Shown here: positions 43,038 to 52,645 of the stretch, piece after piece
Numbering within the stretch: the first letter of the stretch is position 1
How the letters are laid out: the number at the start of each line of letters is the position of its first letter
NCBI GenBank assembly: GCA_963815135.1
Contig: CAWFFO010000006.1
Span: forward strand, 186,001 to 250,000
DNA length: 64,000 nucleotides
From: CAIWTU01 sp963815135
GTDB lineage: Bacteria; Desulfobacterota; Desulfuromonadia; Geobacterales; Geobacteraceae
Direction of reading: 5' to 3'
Notes under the pieces: generated by a model
What the model saw: the letters and a program-made list of their open reading frames with translations, nothing else
The model's database searches: none
What the model was told of the DNA's origin: nothing
Program-made: the position numbers and the translations under genes

Positions 43038-44492
43038 CTAAACGAAAATCTTTTTCAGTGCTTTGCGGTACAGTTCGTCGTATTTCCTTGCCGATTTTTG
43101 CCAGGAGTAATCGGCGTTCATCCCGTTGCGCACGAGCTTTTCCCATTTTTTCTTCTCATGATATGCTTCCAGCGCCCGTGTAACTGCAGCCCAGAGGGCA
43201 TCCGGCGTATATTCGTCAAAAGTGAATCCGTTTGCTTCCTTGTAGTTTTCACGAGCGTCGAAAACCGTATCTCCCAGTCCGCCGGTTTTTCTGACAATGG
43301 GGACTGTCCCGTACCTGAGGGCAATGAGCTGGCCAAGTCCGCATGGTTCATAATGAGAAGGCATGAGGAACATATCGCTTCCCGCGTAAATCTGACGTGC
43401 CAGGTGAGTCCTGAATTCGAGGTTGATGGAAATATTTCTTGGCGCCGTTGCCTTATAGTCCTGCATTAATTGCATGTATTTTTCGTCGCCGACCCCGAGA
43501 ATCACCAGTTGGAGTTTTTCCGCTTCGAATTTCGGGAATAAAGGTTCAACAATGTCCAGACCTTTCTGGGCGGATAATCTCGTGACCATGGCGATAACCG
43601 GTGTGTCCTTTGTCTGGTCTAACCCGAGAACCTTCTGCAGTTTCTTTTTATTTGCCGTCTTCCCGCTCAGTGTCGATGCTGTGAAGTTTTTTGATATCTC
43701 CGGGTCCGTGGCCGGGTTCCATTCTGAATAATCAAGGCCGTTCATTATTCCATACAAGTCATGGCTCCGTTGCTGCAGAAGCCCATCCATTCCGCATCCC
43801 ATTTCCTGGGTCTGTATTTCCCTGCAATATGTTTCGGACACGGTGCTAATGATATCCGCTGTGAGGATAGCCCCCTTCATGAGGTTGACCTGGCCGTAAT
43901 ATTCAAGTTTGTCGACGGTGAACCAGTCTGGGTCGATATCCATTTCGGGGATTGTTTCCTTCGGAAATATACCCTGGTAGGCAAGGTTGTGGATTGTGTA
44001 GATGCAGGACGTCCGCATGAAGAAAGGATCTGCCTTGTGTTCGTATTTCAGCAATATGGGAACAAGGGCGGACTGCCAGTCGTGGCAATGAATGATGTCC
44101 GGTCTGAAATCCATCCTCTTCAGGAGCTGCAGGACTGCCCGGCAGAAGAAGGCAAACCGGAGATGATTATCCGGATAATCTCCTGCCGGTGTGCCGTACA
44201 GTTGGTCCCTCTGGAAATATTCTCGGTTTTCAACCAGGTAAACAGGGATGTCGCCCAGAGATGTCTGTCTCAAGAGTCCCTTCTGGGTTGCTCCACCCAT
44301 CTGGAATTCGACACCCTTTCTCCCTTTTCTTATGCCGGCCCCGCTTGTTTCGACCATCTTGTAAAATGGCATGATTATGCGCACGTCATGTTCCATATTC
44401 TTGAGAATCTTGGGAAGAGACCCTGTAACATCGGCCAGTCCTCCGGTTTTGGCGAAGGGAGACACTTCGGATGCGACAAATAAGATTTTCAT
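43038..44492 (-). CDS. glgA: Glycogen synthase (GT5)
   Basis: A 484-residue ADP-glucose starch/glycogen synthase. N-terminal KTGGLADVTGSLP binds the nucleotide sugar; IHCHDWQSAL, TIHNLAYQG and the C-terminal PSHYEPCGLGQLIALRYGT are intact. Elongates glycogen from ADP-glucose. It works opposite glgP at 6.5-9.1 kb. Confidence 0.97.
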   Translation of the reverse strand: MKILFVASEVSPFAKTGGLADVTGSLPKILKNMEHDVRIIMPFYKMVETSGAGIRKGRKGVEFQMGGATQKGLLRQTSLGDIPVYLVENREYFQRDQLYGTPAGDYPDNHLRFAFFCRAVLQLLKRMDFRPDIIHCHDWQSALVPILLKYEHKADPFFMRTSCIYTIHNLAYQGIFPKETIPEMDIDPDWFTVDKLEYYGQVNLMKGAILTADIISTVSETYCREIQTQEMGCGMDGLLQQRSHDLYGIMNGLDYSEWNPATDPEISKNFTASTLSGKTANKKKLQKVLGLDQTKDTPVIAMVTRLSAQKGLDIVEPLFPKFEAEKLQLVILGVGDEKYMQLMQDYKATAPRNISINLEFRTHLARQIYAGSDMFLMPSHYEPCGLGQLIALRYGTVPIVRKTGGLGDTVFDARENYKEANGFTFDEYTPDALWAAVTRALEAYHEKKKWEKLVRNGMNADYSWQKSARKYDELYRKALKKIFV

Positions 44493-44861
44493 TTTATATC
44501 CTTTATTAAATGTGGAATGACAGGTGGATCCGGTAATTATTTCAACGGACTAACCCGCAGAATATATTTGGGGTTATCACCTCATCAGAAATAATACCGC
44601 TGTTCTCTAAAATGTCATCAACTTAAAGCAACATTTTTAATGGAAAAAAACAGATTTTGCCAGAATAAATTATTTTTTCCCGACCCGTAGGCTAATCCAT
44701 ACCTGGTTTGCCGATTTTCATAGCATGATGAACTCTGCAGAATCAACGCTTGCTCCACCGCGGCGATGGAGCGAGCGTTTTGAACTTCCGGTGTGGAGAT
44801 TTATGTCCTGACAAGAACAAAAAGATCGTAGCGCAGACATTATTCTGAACGGTGCATAGTG
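44493..44861. other. Intergenic region with an inverted repeat, no gene
   Basis: AACGCTTGCTCCA (44745-44757) is complementary to TGGAGCGAGCGTT (44767-44779) with one mismatch around a GC-rich loop. No U-run follows on the minus strand and only TTTT-like sequence on the plus strand, so a terminator role is doubtful. No ORF with support. Confidence 0.5.
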
Positions 44862-47369
44862 TCACACCGACTCTTTCTTCCATGTTTCCACCTTCTCCTG
44901 GTAGGATGCCAGGAGTTGTCGGGCGGTCTTTTCATTCTTCGATTCTGAAATGATGTGGATAAAGGGCTGGTACTGGTCGGGAAGCACCAGCACCCAGTCC
45001 TCACCCAGTTTTACCTTGATTCCGTCGACAAAAGAGGTGTCCTTTTCCACGCTGTCTTCGCTCATCCTGCGCATGACACCGCCCTTCATTTCCCATGTGC
45101 AGGACACCTTTGACTGGAGAAATGTGTGGAAAGGAATATCCGCAAGGCATCTGGAAATCGGCAGGCCCTTGGCGGCAACCAGTTCGATGATTTTCGCAAT
45201 TGCGTACATTCCGTCAAAGGCGGTCTGGAACCGGGGAAATGCAAATCTTCCATCCATTGAGCCGGCCAGGACCACATTTGATGCAAGTGATGCCTCGATC
45301 ATACCTCTTTCACTGCTTTTCGTGCGGTGAACCGAGCATCCCTTTTCAACGGCCAGCCGTTCAATTACCGAAGGAGCTGACACCGGCACGGCGAAACCCC
45401 CTTTTTCACCTTTTTGGGAAATTAATGACACAATCAGAGCGAGAAGCTCGGCAGAGCTGCATTCCTTGCCGGTTTCGTCAATGAGAATAATCTTTTCAGT
45501 GGTCTGATCCAGGAAAAAACCGGCCTTGGCTTCAAGCGCCGTCACAATTTTCGAGAGCTGCAGCAGGCTCTGGGACTTGTCTCCGGGATTTTTCGGCCCA
45601 CCATCTTCTTCAATATAGGCATTGAGTGCTATGACATCGCAGCCGATCTCGTTCAGCAGTGCCGGGAGAATCTGGCTGGCAGGGCAATAATTGAAATCTA
45701 CCACAACCTTGAAATCTCCACTTTTCAACACATTACTGTCGATGGAGCGGAGAAAGCCCTCCTTGTAGAAATCGACGACATTCGAGAGTTCGGATATTCC
45801 GCCGGGTTCGGTATGGTGGGATCTTCGAAAATTTTCCTTGTAAAAGATCCTTTCGACATTTTTCCCCATCGAGCTGGAAAAATCGATTCCGTCGGAATCG
45901 AGAAATATCATTTCCGTGGAAGCAGGATCTTCGGACCCCTGGTGGAACTGAACGCCCCCCACCTCTCCGAATGTTTTCAGCTTATACCGCAAAATGGGAA
46001 GAGGGGTCATCTTCAGGTCGCGAACATTTACCCCTGTGGAGAGGATGCCACCGAGAAAACTCCTTTTCAGCATTCGCGAGGAACGGTTTGCATCACGTCC
46101 GGCAATGACATAGCTCCCTTTGGGGAGGGTGCTGCCGTAGGCACAGCCGAGTTTTGCCATGAATTCGGGAGTCAGTTCGATATTGGTAAGGCCTTTTATC
46201 ATGGCTCCTTCGAAAAGAGACTTTTTCCATTTTTCGCCCCAAATGAGATTGCCGGAAACAATAGAACCACTTTCAATCAGCTTTTTCGGCCAAATTTTAA
46301 CATCGCGCTTGATATATGCTTCTTCACCGACAGAGGTGTCGTCAGCAACTATGACTCCTTCTTCGATGGTAACACCCTGGCCTATGCTTACGTTGTTGCA
46401 GATGACGGAGTCTGTTATTTTTGCGCCTTTCTTGATGTATACATTGTCCCAGATAATACAGCGGTACAGTTTTGCTCCCGCTTCTATGGTGCAGTTTCTG
46501 CCGATTACCGAGTCTTTGATGCTTGCACTGCCGAGGATCTGCGAGTTGTCGCCCAGGACTACAACTCCTTCCAGTTTTGACAGGTCCTCAAAATTTACTT
46601 CATCACCAACCCGAAGATCTTTACCGAGGAAATCGAGTTTCTGTTCGTCAATACTGATATTGATCCTGCCGAGGAAAATGTCATGGTGGGCTTCCCTGTA
46701 GGAATCGGTATTGCCTATGTCGCGCCAGTATCCCTTGACCGGATATCCGAACAGGGGATACTTGTTCTCGAGCAGGAAAGGGAACAGGTTCTGGGAAAAA
46801 TCGAAGTTTTCACCTTCAGGAATAAATTTGAAGATTTCGGGCTCGAGGACATAAATGCCGGTATTAATGGTGTCGGAGATTACCTCTCCCCACCCCGGTT
46901 TTTCCAGAAACTGGGTAATTTTTTTCTGTTTGTCTGTTATTACCACTCCGAACTGCAAGGGGTCCTTGACCGGCGTCAGAGTGATGGTGGCCATCGCCTT
47001 GTGGTCTACGTGAAAGTCGATTATCTTTTTCAGGTTGAAATCAGTGAGCAGGTCGCCGCTGATCACCAGAAACCGTTCATCGAGATATTTTTCCGCGCAT
47101 TTAACCGCTCCTGCGGTTCCCATATCCTGCAAGGGGGTCACATAGTCTATTTTTACACCGAAATCCGTACCATCACGGAAGAAATTCTTAATGACATCAG
47201 GTTGATGGTAAAGCAGCATTACAAGGTCGGATATTCCGTGCTTTTTCAACAATTCGACTATATGGAGCATGATGGGGCGGTTTACCAGCGGGATCATCGG
47301 TTTCGGGATATTGCTCGTCAAAGGCTGGATACGTGTTCCGAACCCTCCTGCCATGATTACTGCTTTCAT
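44862..47369 (-). CDS. Sugar nucleotidyltransferase / phosphomannomutase-like fusion
   Basis: An 835-residue protein. Residues 1-230 form a nucleotidyltransferase domain with the start MKAVIMAGGFGTRIQPLT and KPMIPLVNRP, as in mannose-1-phosphate guanylyltransferase or glucose-1-phosphate transferases. About 250-370 are hexapeptide repeats of a left-handed beta helix. About 385-835 resemble the phosphomannomutase/phosphoglucomutase fold, but the catalytic TASHNP loop is replaced by QFHQGSEDPAST, so mutase activity is doubtful. Likely makes a sugar nucleotide for polysaccharide or glycogen metabolism; the substrate is unknown. Confidence 0.88.
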   Translation of the reverse strand: MKAVIMAGGFGTRIQPLTSNIPKPMIPLVNRPIMLHIVELLKKHGISDLVMLLYHQPDVIKNFFRDGTDFGVKIDYVTPLQDMGTAGAVKCAEKYLDERFLVISGDLLTDFNLKKIIDFHVDHKAMATITLTPVKDPLQFGVVITDKQKKITQFLEKPGWGEVISDTINTGIYVLEPEIFKFIPEGENFDFSQNLFPFLLENKYPLFGYPVKGYWRDIGNTDSYREAHHDIFLGRINISIDEQKLDFLGKDLRVGDEVNFEDLSKLEGVVVLGDNSQILGSASIKDSVIGRNCTIEAGAKLYRCIIWDNVYIKKGAKITDSVICNNVSIGQGVTIEEGVIVADDTSVGEEAYIKRDVKIWPKKLIESGSIVSGNLIWGEKWKKSLFEGAMIKGLTNIELTPEFMAKLGCAYGSTLPKGSYVIAGRDANRSSRMLKRSFLGGILSTGVNVRDLKMTPLPILRYKLKTFGEVGGVQFHQGSEDPASTEMIFLDSDGIDFSSSMGKNVERIFYKENFRRSHHTEPGGISELSNVVDFYKEGFLRSIDSNVLKSGDFKVVVDFNYCPASQILPALLNEIGCDVIALNAYIEEDGGPKNPGDKSQSLLQLSKIVTALEAKAGFFLDQTTEKIILIDETGKECSSAELLALIVSLISQKGEKGGFAVPVSAPSVIERLAVEKGCSVHRTKSSERGMIEASLASNVVLAGSMDGRFAFPRFQTAFDGMYAIAKIIELVAAKGLPISRCLADIPFHTFLQSKVSCTWEMKGGVMRRMSEDSVEKDTSFVDGIKVKLGEDWVLVLPDQYQPFIHIISESKNEKTARQLLASYQEKVETWKKESV

Positions 47370-47488
47370 CCTTTGCGACTCCTTTTCTTTTATATATTTT
47401 CAAAAAATCGTTTCAATAATACATCTCATTAAAGTTTAACATGCAACGTAAAGACCGGCATCAAGTCTCGAGCCACCTGTCACACGTT

Positions 47489-47872
47489 TTATGAAGGGGG
47501 CAAATTCTGTCTCTGGGCCTTCTTTGCCAAAACTTTCCGTATCTCGCCCTTGATTTCACTGAGGTCGCTCGACTTGACCACGTAACCGTCTGCGAGCCAG
47601 GCTGAAAAGTCATCCTTGTAGCAGGAGAAGGCCGAGCAGAGTATAACAGGCAGGTTGTGGCGGTCCTGTACGATTTTCTGCAGCAGGTCGAGTCCGCTTT
47701 CATTTTTCAGCTTGATATCCAGAATCATCAGGTCGAATTCATCTTCACGAAGTTTTTCCACGGCTTCCGACGGGGTTCCGGCGGTGACGACATCGTACCC
47801 TTCATCGGTCAATTCTTCCGAATAGAGAAGCCTGATGCTGCTTTCATCGTCGACAACCAAAATTTTACTCAT
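47489..47872 (-). CDS. Stand-alone response regulator receiver protein
   Basis: A 127-residue CheY-like receiver with DD at residues 8-9, phospho-acceptor Asp52 (ILDIKL) and the conserved Lys near residue 100 (VVKSSDL). There is no output domain. Its start overlaps the histidine-kinase end by eight bases. Confidence 0.9.
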   Translation of the reverse strand: MSKILVVDDESSIRLLYSEELTDEGYDVVTAGTPSEAVEKLREDEFDLMILDIKLKNESGLDLLQKIVQDRHNLPVILCSAFSCYKDDFSAWLADGYVVKSSDLSEIKGEIRKVLAKKAQRQNLPPS

Positions 47873-49496
47873 TGGGTTTTTCCTCCTTCATGACCGGCAG
47901 TTTTACAGTATAACATACCCCTCCCCATGCAGAACTGTCCACTTGGAAGGAGAGGGAATTCTTCTCGAGAATCATTTTGCACAATGATACGGACTGGGCG
48001 CTCAGCTGTCCCTTGTCTGCGGATGACTGTGCGGCAGTGAAATCGTTTAGCGGCTGCCCAAACGCATTGCTTAAATCACGAATTTCCAGCACCAGGCAAT
48101 CTTCCTCCGCCCTGGTGCCGATGGTAATGGTACCGCCGTCCGCCATCGATTCAAGGGTGCTGCCGATTAATTTTCTCAGGCAGAATGCGACCTGTTTATA
48201 GTCAATTACCGCCATAGGCAGCCCGTTTTCCAGTTCAAGGCTGCAAACAGCGCGATGCCTTTCAATTTTGTCCTGCAAGTCACGGCGTACATTCACGACC
48301 AGTTCGTTGATATCCCACAAGTCTCTTGCAGGATGGAGTGAATCGGCGTAGTCGAGAACTTCTGTCAGGGCATCCTCGAGTTTTCTCGCTTCGAACAGTA
48401 TAGATTCAACGTAATTCCGCTTCGGATCGTTGTCGGCTATCGACTTTTGCAGAGACCTGGCAAAACCTCCGATAATCATCAGCGGGTTTCTTATGGAATG
48501 GGCTATGCTGGATGTAATTTTACCAACAAGAGCCATCTTTTCCATTTTTACTATCAGTTCCTGCTGTTCCCTCAATCTGCTGTTTGCATCTGTCAGTTTG
48601 TCCAGGTCTTCCTGTAGTCTTGCATACAAGGAGGCTCTTTCAATTGCGAGTGCCACAGGAAAAGAAATGGTCTCCATGGATTGCATATCCTGAACGGAAA
48701 TCGGTTTATGGGTAATAAAGTTGTCAGCTACAATTATCCCGATTCTTTTCTTCTGTGAAATGAGAGGAAGAACCAGAAATGTATCGACTCCAAGAATCCG
48801 GGCCAGTTCAGGGTCTACGTCGCTATTGTGGAATGCGTCAATGATCAGAATCGGCCTGCCGTTTAAAAGCGCCTTGTTGAAAATATGGTCATGATCGTCC
48901 AGCGGAAATATCATTCGTTCCAGTATGTCCTGGAATTTGACCCTTTCCGAGTCCAGTTTGGTGTCGTGGAAATGTTTCGCCATTTCCCTGAGACTGAAAT
49001 TGCTTTGCCCGATCTCTTCCCAGATCTGCCATGCTTCCTGATAAGTTTTCGGCCCGACCCCCAGGTAACCTTTCAGATTACGTTTTTCCTCATCCATAAG
49101 AAGAAGAAAAGCCCTGTTCATGCCGAATCCCTTACCCGCAGTGATTGCCGTCATGGCAACCGACAGAACCTCATCCAGTTCTATGGATGTCTGCAGAACG
49201 ACCCCGATTTCATGAAGAAACTGGATCTCTCTGTTTCTGCTGTTCAGGAAACCGGTCATGTAAAGAATTTGCTGCTTCTGTTGCTGCATCTCGGAAATCA
49301 GGTGACGAAACATGACGGATAGGGCAGGGTCGGTCTCCGCAAGCGTGTCGAGGTCTTTTTTGAAGAGCGGACATTCAATGCACTTTTCCAGGAATCTTCG
49401 TTTCAGGGAAAAGCGGAGCTCTCTTTCATCATCCGATATGTAAAGGCATTCGGCAGGTTCAACAACTTCTTTTGTCCAACAGCATTCCCAACTCAT
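47865..49496 (-). CDS. GAF-domain histidine kinase with degenerate ATPase domain
   Basis: A 543-residue cytoplasmic sensor. The N terminus has a Cys-rich segment (CIECPLF), a coiled region (about 65-85), a GAF domain (about 90-270), a coiled coil, then an H-box ITSSIAHSIRNPLMIIGGF with the His. The HATPase region lacks usual boxes: the N-box position reads KLIGSTLESM, the G1 position DLSNAFGQ, and the glycine-rich loop is missing. It may not bind ATP normally. The receiver encoded next is its likely partner. ATG 49496 has only a weak GGAG site. Confidence 0.82.
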   Translation of the reverse strand: MSWECCWTKEVVEPAECLYISDDERELRFSLKRRFLEKCIECPLFKKDLDTLAETDPALSVMFRHLISEMQQQKQQILYMTGFLNSRNREIQFLHEIGVVLQTSIELDEVLSVAMTAITAGKGFGMNRAFLLLMDEEKRNLKGYLGVGPKTYQEAWQIWEEIGQSNFSLREMAKHFHDTKLDSERVKFQDILERMIFPLDDHDHIFNKALLNGRPILIIDAFHNSDVDPELARILGVDTFLVLPLISQKKRIGIIVADNFITHKPISVQDMQSMETISFPVALAIERASLYARLQEDLDKLTDANSRLREQQELIVKMEKMALVGKITSSIAHSIRNPLMIIGGFARSLQKSIADNDPKRNYVESILFEARKLEDALTEVLDYADSLHPARDLWDINELVVNVRRDLQDKIERHRAVCSLELENGLPMAVIDYKQVAFCLRKLIGSTLESMADGGTITIGTRAEEDCLVLEIRDLSNAFGQPLNDFTAAQSSADKGQLSAQSVSLCKMILEKNSLSFQVDSSAWGGVCYTVKLPVMKEEKPNE

Positions 49497-49899
49497 TTAT
49501 TGTTTTGACTCCGCATGTCTTTTATTCATTCAGTCGCTATCATCAGAAGATGACTATGGATTTACCGCAAATATAATTAATGTCAGCTTGAATCTGATGA
49601 ATTATAACAATCCAAGGATCTTTTGCAAGGAAACGCCTGAAAAATTATATAATAATAATTAAAATATGGACTGAAAAATGAACCCCGTATATTCCGGTCA
49701 TGTGGAGCTGCTCTAAACATGCAAAATGCGGGATTCTGCTGCCGGAGGGCGGGGTGTCCGAGTGCACCGGATGCTGTCAGGACCGGTTGAAAGATACCAT
49801 TGCTTTGCTTCATGCTACGTGCTATACCATGGCTGTCTCTACGCGGAATTTCCGGACAGGGATAGTGAAAAATTCATGTATAGAAGGAAATCGGACAAA
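49497..49899. other. Upstream region of yhbY with promoter and a doubtful short ORF
   Basis: Divergent region. A plus-strand promoter lies at 49623-49651. A 68-residue frame at 49700-49906, rich in cysteine (CSKHAKCG, CTGCC), overlaps the yhbY start but has no ribosome site, so I do not call it a gene. Confidence 0.4.
49623..49651 (+). promoter_or_regulatory. Probable promoter of yhbY
   Basis: TTGCAA (49623-49628), a 17-base spacer and TATATA (49646-49651), with an overlapping TATAAT two bases further on. Confidence 0.5.
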
Positions 49900-50199
49900 A
49901 TGCTGAAAGGAAAAGAGAAACGTTTTTTGCGTGGTCTCGGGCATGACCTGAAGCCCGTGGTTACGATCGGAAAAGGTGAAATCACCGGTGCTGTTTGCGA
50001 AGAAACTTCGGCAGCGCTCGAATTTCATGAGCTGATAAAGGTGAAAATACTTGAGAACTGTCTTATGGACCGTCATGAAATTGCTGAAAGTCTTGCCCGG
50101 GAATGCGCGGCTGAAGTTGTTCAGGTACTCGGCCGTACTGTTCTTTTGTATAAGAAGAGCAAGGAAGTGAAAATTGAACTTCCCAAAGGGGTAAGCTAG
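49900..50199 (+). CDS. yhbY: CRS1/YhbY-domain RNA-binding protein
   Basis: A 99-residue ribosome-associated RNA-binding protein. The fold is recognisable from MLKGKEKRFLRGLGHDLKP, VTIGKGEIT with its GxxG-type loop, and LGRTVLLYKKS near the end. ATG 49900 gives the family length; the frame stays open further left but that part is unlike YhbY. Thought to act in 50S ribosome assembly. Confidence 0.92.
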   Translation: MLKGKEKRFLRGLGHDLKPVVTIGKGEITGAVCEETSAALEFHELIKVKILENCLMDRHEIAESLARECAAEVVQVLGRTVLLYKKSKEVKIELPKGVS

Positions 50200-50214
50200 G
50201 CGGGGAATGAGTTT

Positions 50215-50241
50215 GCGGGGGCAGTTTGGAACGGCCCCCGC
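50215..50241. repeat. GC-rich hairpin between yhbY and tatA
   Basis: GCGGGGGC and GCCCCCGC flank an eleven-base loop between two convergent genes. No T-run follows on either strand, so termination efficiency is uncertain. Confidence 0.5.
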
Positions 50242-50291
50242 GGATGTTGTTGGGACCGGCGCAACAATTGCTGTTCCGGCTTTGTTTTTGT

Positions 50292-50483
50292 TCAGCTTTC
50301 TTTCTTCGAATCTTTGTCCTTTTTTGCGTTGATCTCGATCTCATCCTTCCCTTCGGATGCCCTTTTGAAGTTCTTAATGCTCTTGCCCAGAGCGCTTCCG
50401 ATTTCCGGCAACTTGCCGGCGCCGAAAACCACCAGTATTATGACCAGTATTATGATAAGTTCCGGCATTCCTATTCCAAACAT
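50292..50483 (-). CDS. tatA: Twin-arginine translocase subunit TatA
   Basis: A 63-residue single-span component of the Tat channel exporting folded proteins such as the hydrogenase small subunit. MFGIGMPELIIILVIILVVF begins the helix, FGAGKLPEIG forms the hinge, then an amphipathic helix and a Lys/Asp-rich tail. ATG 50483 follows GGAGG. TatC is not in the window. TatE/TatB identity cannot be fully excluded, but TatA fits best. Confidence 0.93.
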   Translation of the reverse strand: MFGIGMPELIIILVIILVVFGAGKLPEIGSALGKSIKNFKRASEGKDEIEINAKKDKDSKKES

Positions 50484-50613
50484 TTCAACCTCCAATAGCT
50501 TTCTTTTGCACAAGTATTGCATTCCGTATGGAAAAAATCAAGCTGTTCCACCTCCAAAATTAATCGGTAGAAATTTCCTGGCACGCCCGAATTATTTACG
50601 ATAATGTTTATAT

Positions 50614-52620
50614 ATGGAAAAATTCAGAATCGTCAGCGACTATAAACCCCAAGGCGACCAGCCGGGAGCAATCACCGAACTGTCCGAAGGGATACTCAGG
50701 GGAGACACCAACCAGGTGTTGCTGGGAGTTACAGGCTCGGGCAAGACCTTTACCATGGCCAATGTCATAGCTGAAGTCAACCGGCCCTCCCTCGTCATTG
50801 CCCCCAACAAGACACTTGCAGCCCAGCTATACGGCGAATTCAAGGAACTGTTTCCGGATAACGCAGTCGAGTATTTCGTGTCGTACTATGATTATTATCA
50901 GCCTGAAGCGTATTTGCCGACCACGGATACCTATATAGAAAAGGATTCCTCCATCAATGACGAAATTGACAAGATGCGCCATTCGGCTACGCGCAGCCTC
51001 CTCACTCGCAGCGATGTTCTGATAGTCGCATCGGTATCCTGCATCTATGGTATCGGTTCTCCCCAATCCTACCAGGAGATGCATATATTTTTCCACCAGG
51101 GGGATGATTACGGGCGAGACGAGCTTCTGAGAAAACTGGTGGAAATCCAGTATGAAAGAAATGATATCGACTTTCACCGCGGTACTTTCAGGGTTCGCGG
51201 CGATATCGTCGAAGTTTTTCCGGCCCATGACGACGAGCGTGCCGTCAGAATAGAATTTTTTGGAGATACGGTTGAGGGTATCGCCGAGATCGATCCTCTC
51301 CGCGGCCTGGTATTGCAACGGTTGGCCAAGTGCGCCATCTATCCGGCGTCACACTACGTCGCAAACCGCGAGACGCTGGAGCGGGCAATCGAACAGATAC
51401 GGTTTGAGCTGGAAGACAGAATCCGCTGGTTCAGGGAGCGCAACATGCTGGTGGAGGCGCAGCGCATCGAGCAGCGCACCTTTTTCGACATTGAGATGAT
51501 GGAGGAAATGGGGTTCTGCCAGGGGATCGAAAACTATTCCCGGCACTTCGACGGCCGCGCCGCCGGCGAACCGCCCTATACCCTGCTTGATTATTTTCCG
51601 AAGGATTTTCTTCTGTTCGTGGACGAGTCGCATATTACCGTTTCCCAGGTCGGGGGCATGTACCGGGGAGACCGGAGCCGCAAGGAGACCCTGGTCAATT
51701 ACGGTTTCAGGCTCCCCTCCGCCCTGGACAACAGGCCACTCAATTTTCAGGAATTTACCTCAAAACTGAACCAGACCGTCTATGTTTCCGCCACCCCGGC
51801 GGAATATGAACTGCAGACATCGGGAGGAGTGGTGGTCGAACAGGTAATCCGTCCGACCGGGCTTATCGATCCGGAGATCGAGGTCCGTCCCGCAACCGGC
51901 CAGGTTGATGACCTTCTGCACGAGATCCGGGAAACGACAGCCAAGGGAGAGCGGGTTCTTGTCACGACCCTGACCAAGCGTATGGCCGAGGACCTGACCG
52001 ATTACTACAGGGAACTCGGGCTGAAAGTCAAATATCTGCACTCGGATATCAACACCATCGAAAGAATGCAGATCATAAGGGATTTGCGGCTGGGAGTCTT
52101 TGATGTCCTGGTCGGCATAAATCTTCTTCGCGAGGGTCTCGATATTCCCGAGGTGTCTCTGGTCACGATACTGGACGCTGACAAGGAAGGCTTTCTTCGT
52201 TCCGCCCGTTCCCTGATCCAGACCTGTGGCCGCGCGGCGCGTAATGTCTCCGGACGTGTAATCATGTACGCCGACAGGGTGACAGGTTCGATGCAGTCCT
52301 GTCTCGATGAGACAGCGAGAAGACGCGCACTGCAGATTGAATTCAACGAGAAGCACAATATAACGCCGATGACGGTGAAAAAGGGCCTTCGCTCAATTCT
52401 CGAATCCATCGAGGAGAAAGATTACTATACCATTCCGCTGGCTGCCGAAAGGGCTGAAGAGTATGTGCCGATAGAAAAGATCCCGGGTATGGTGAAGAAA
52501 ATACGCAAGGAAATGCTGGCGGCTGCGGCGAATCTGGAATTTGAAAAGGCCGCGGAATTGCGGGACAGGATCCGCAAGCTGGAAGGGATGGAACTGGAGA
52601 TGCGCAACGCGGCGGTTTGA
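50614..52620 (+). CDS. uvrB: Excinuclease ABC subunit B
   Basis: A 668-residue DNA-damage-verifying helicase of nucleotide-excision repair. Walker A GVTGSGKTF (about 39-47), beta-hairpin YYDYYQPEAYLP, DESH box (VDESHITV), motif VI CGRAARNVSGR, and a C-terminal UvrC-binding segment LEFEKAAELRDRIRKLE. Full length. Begins MEKFRIVSDYKPQGDQPGA. Confidence 0.98.
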   Translation: MEKFRIVSDYKPQGDQPGAITELSEGILRGDTNQVLLGVTGSGKTFTMANVIAEVNRPSLVIAPNKTLAAQLYGEFKELFPDNAVEYFVSYYDYYQPEAYLPTTDTYIEKDSSINDEIDKMRHSATRSLLTRSDVLIVASVSCIYGIGSPQSYQEMHIFFHQGDDYGRDELLRKLVEIQYERNDIDFHRGTFRVRGDIVEVFPAHDDERAVRIEFFGDTVEGIAEIDPLRGLVLQRLAKCAIYPASHYVANRETLERAIEQIRFELEDRIRWFRERNMLVEAQRIEQRTFFDIEMMEEMGFCQGIENYSRHFDGRAAGEPPYTLLDYFPKDFLLFVDESHITVSQVGGMYRGDRSRKETLVNYGFRLPSALDNRPLNFQEFTSKLNQTVYVSATPAEYELQTSGGVVVEQVIRPTGLIDPEIEVRPATGQVDDLLHEIRETTAKGERVLVTTLTKRMAEDLTDYYRELGLKVKYLHSDINTIERMQIIRDLRLGVFDVLVGINLLREGLDIPEVSLVTILDADKEGFLRSARSLIQTCGRAARNVSGRVIMYADRVTGSMQSCLDETARRRALQIEFNEKHNITPMTVKKGLRSILESIEEKDYYTIPLAAERAEEYVPIEKIPGMVKKIRKEMLAAAANLEFEKAAELRDRIRKLEGMELEMRNAAV

Positions 52621-52645
52621 GAAGGCAAATTATGTTACTTTTTAC

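Noticed and set aside
49700..49906. 68-residue cysteine-rich ORF upstream of yhbY
   Set aside because: No ribosome-binding site, overlaps the yhbY start and has no family; kept only as a note.
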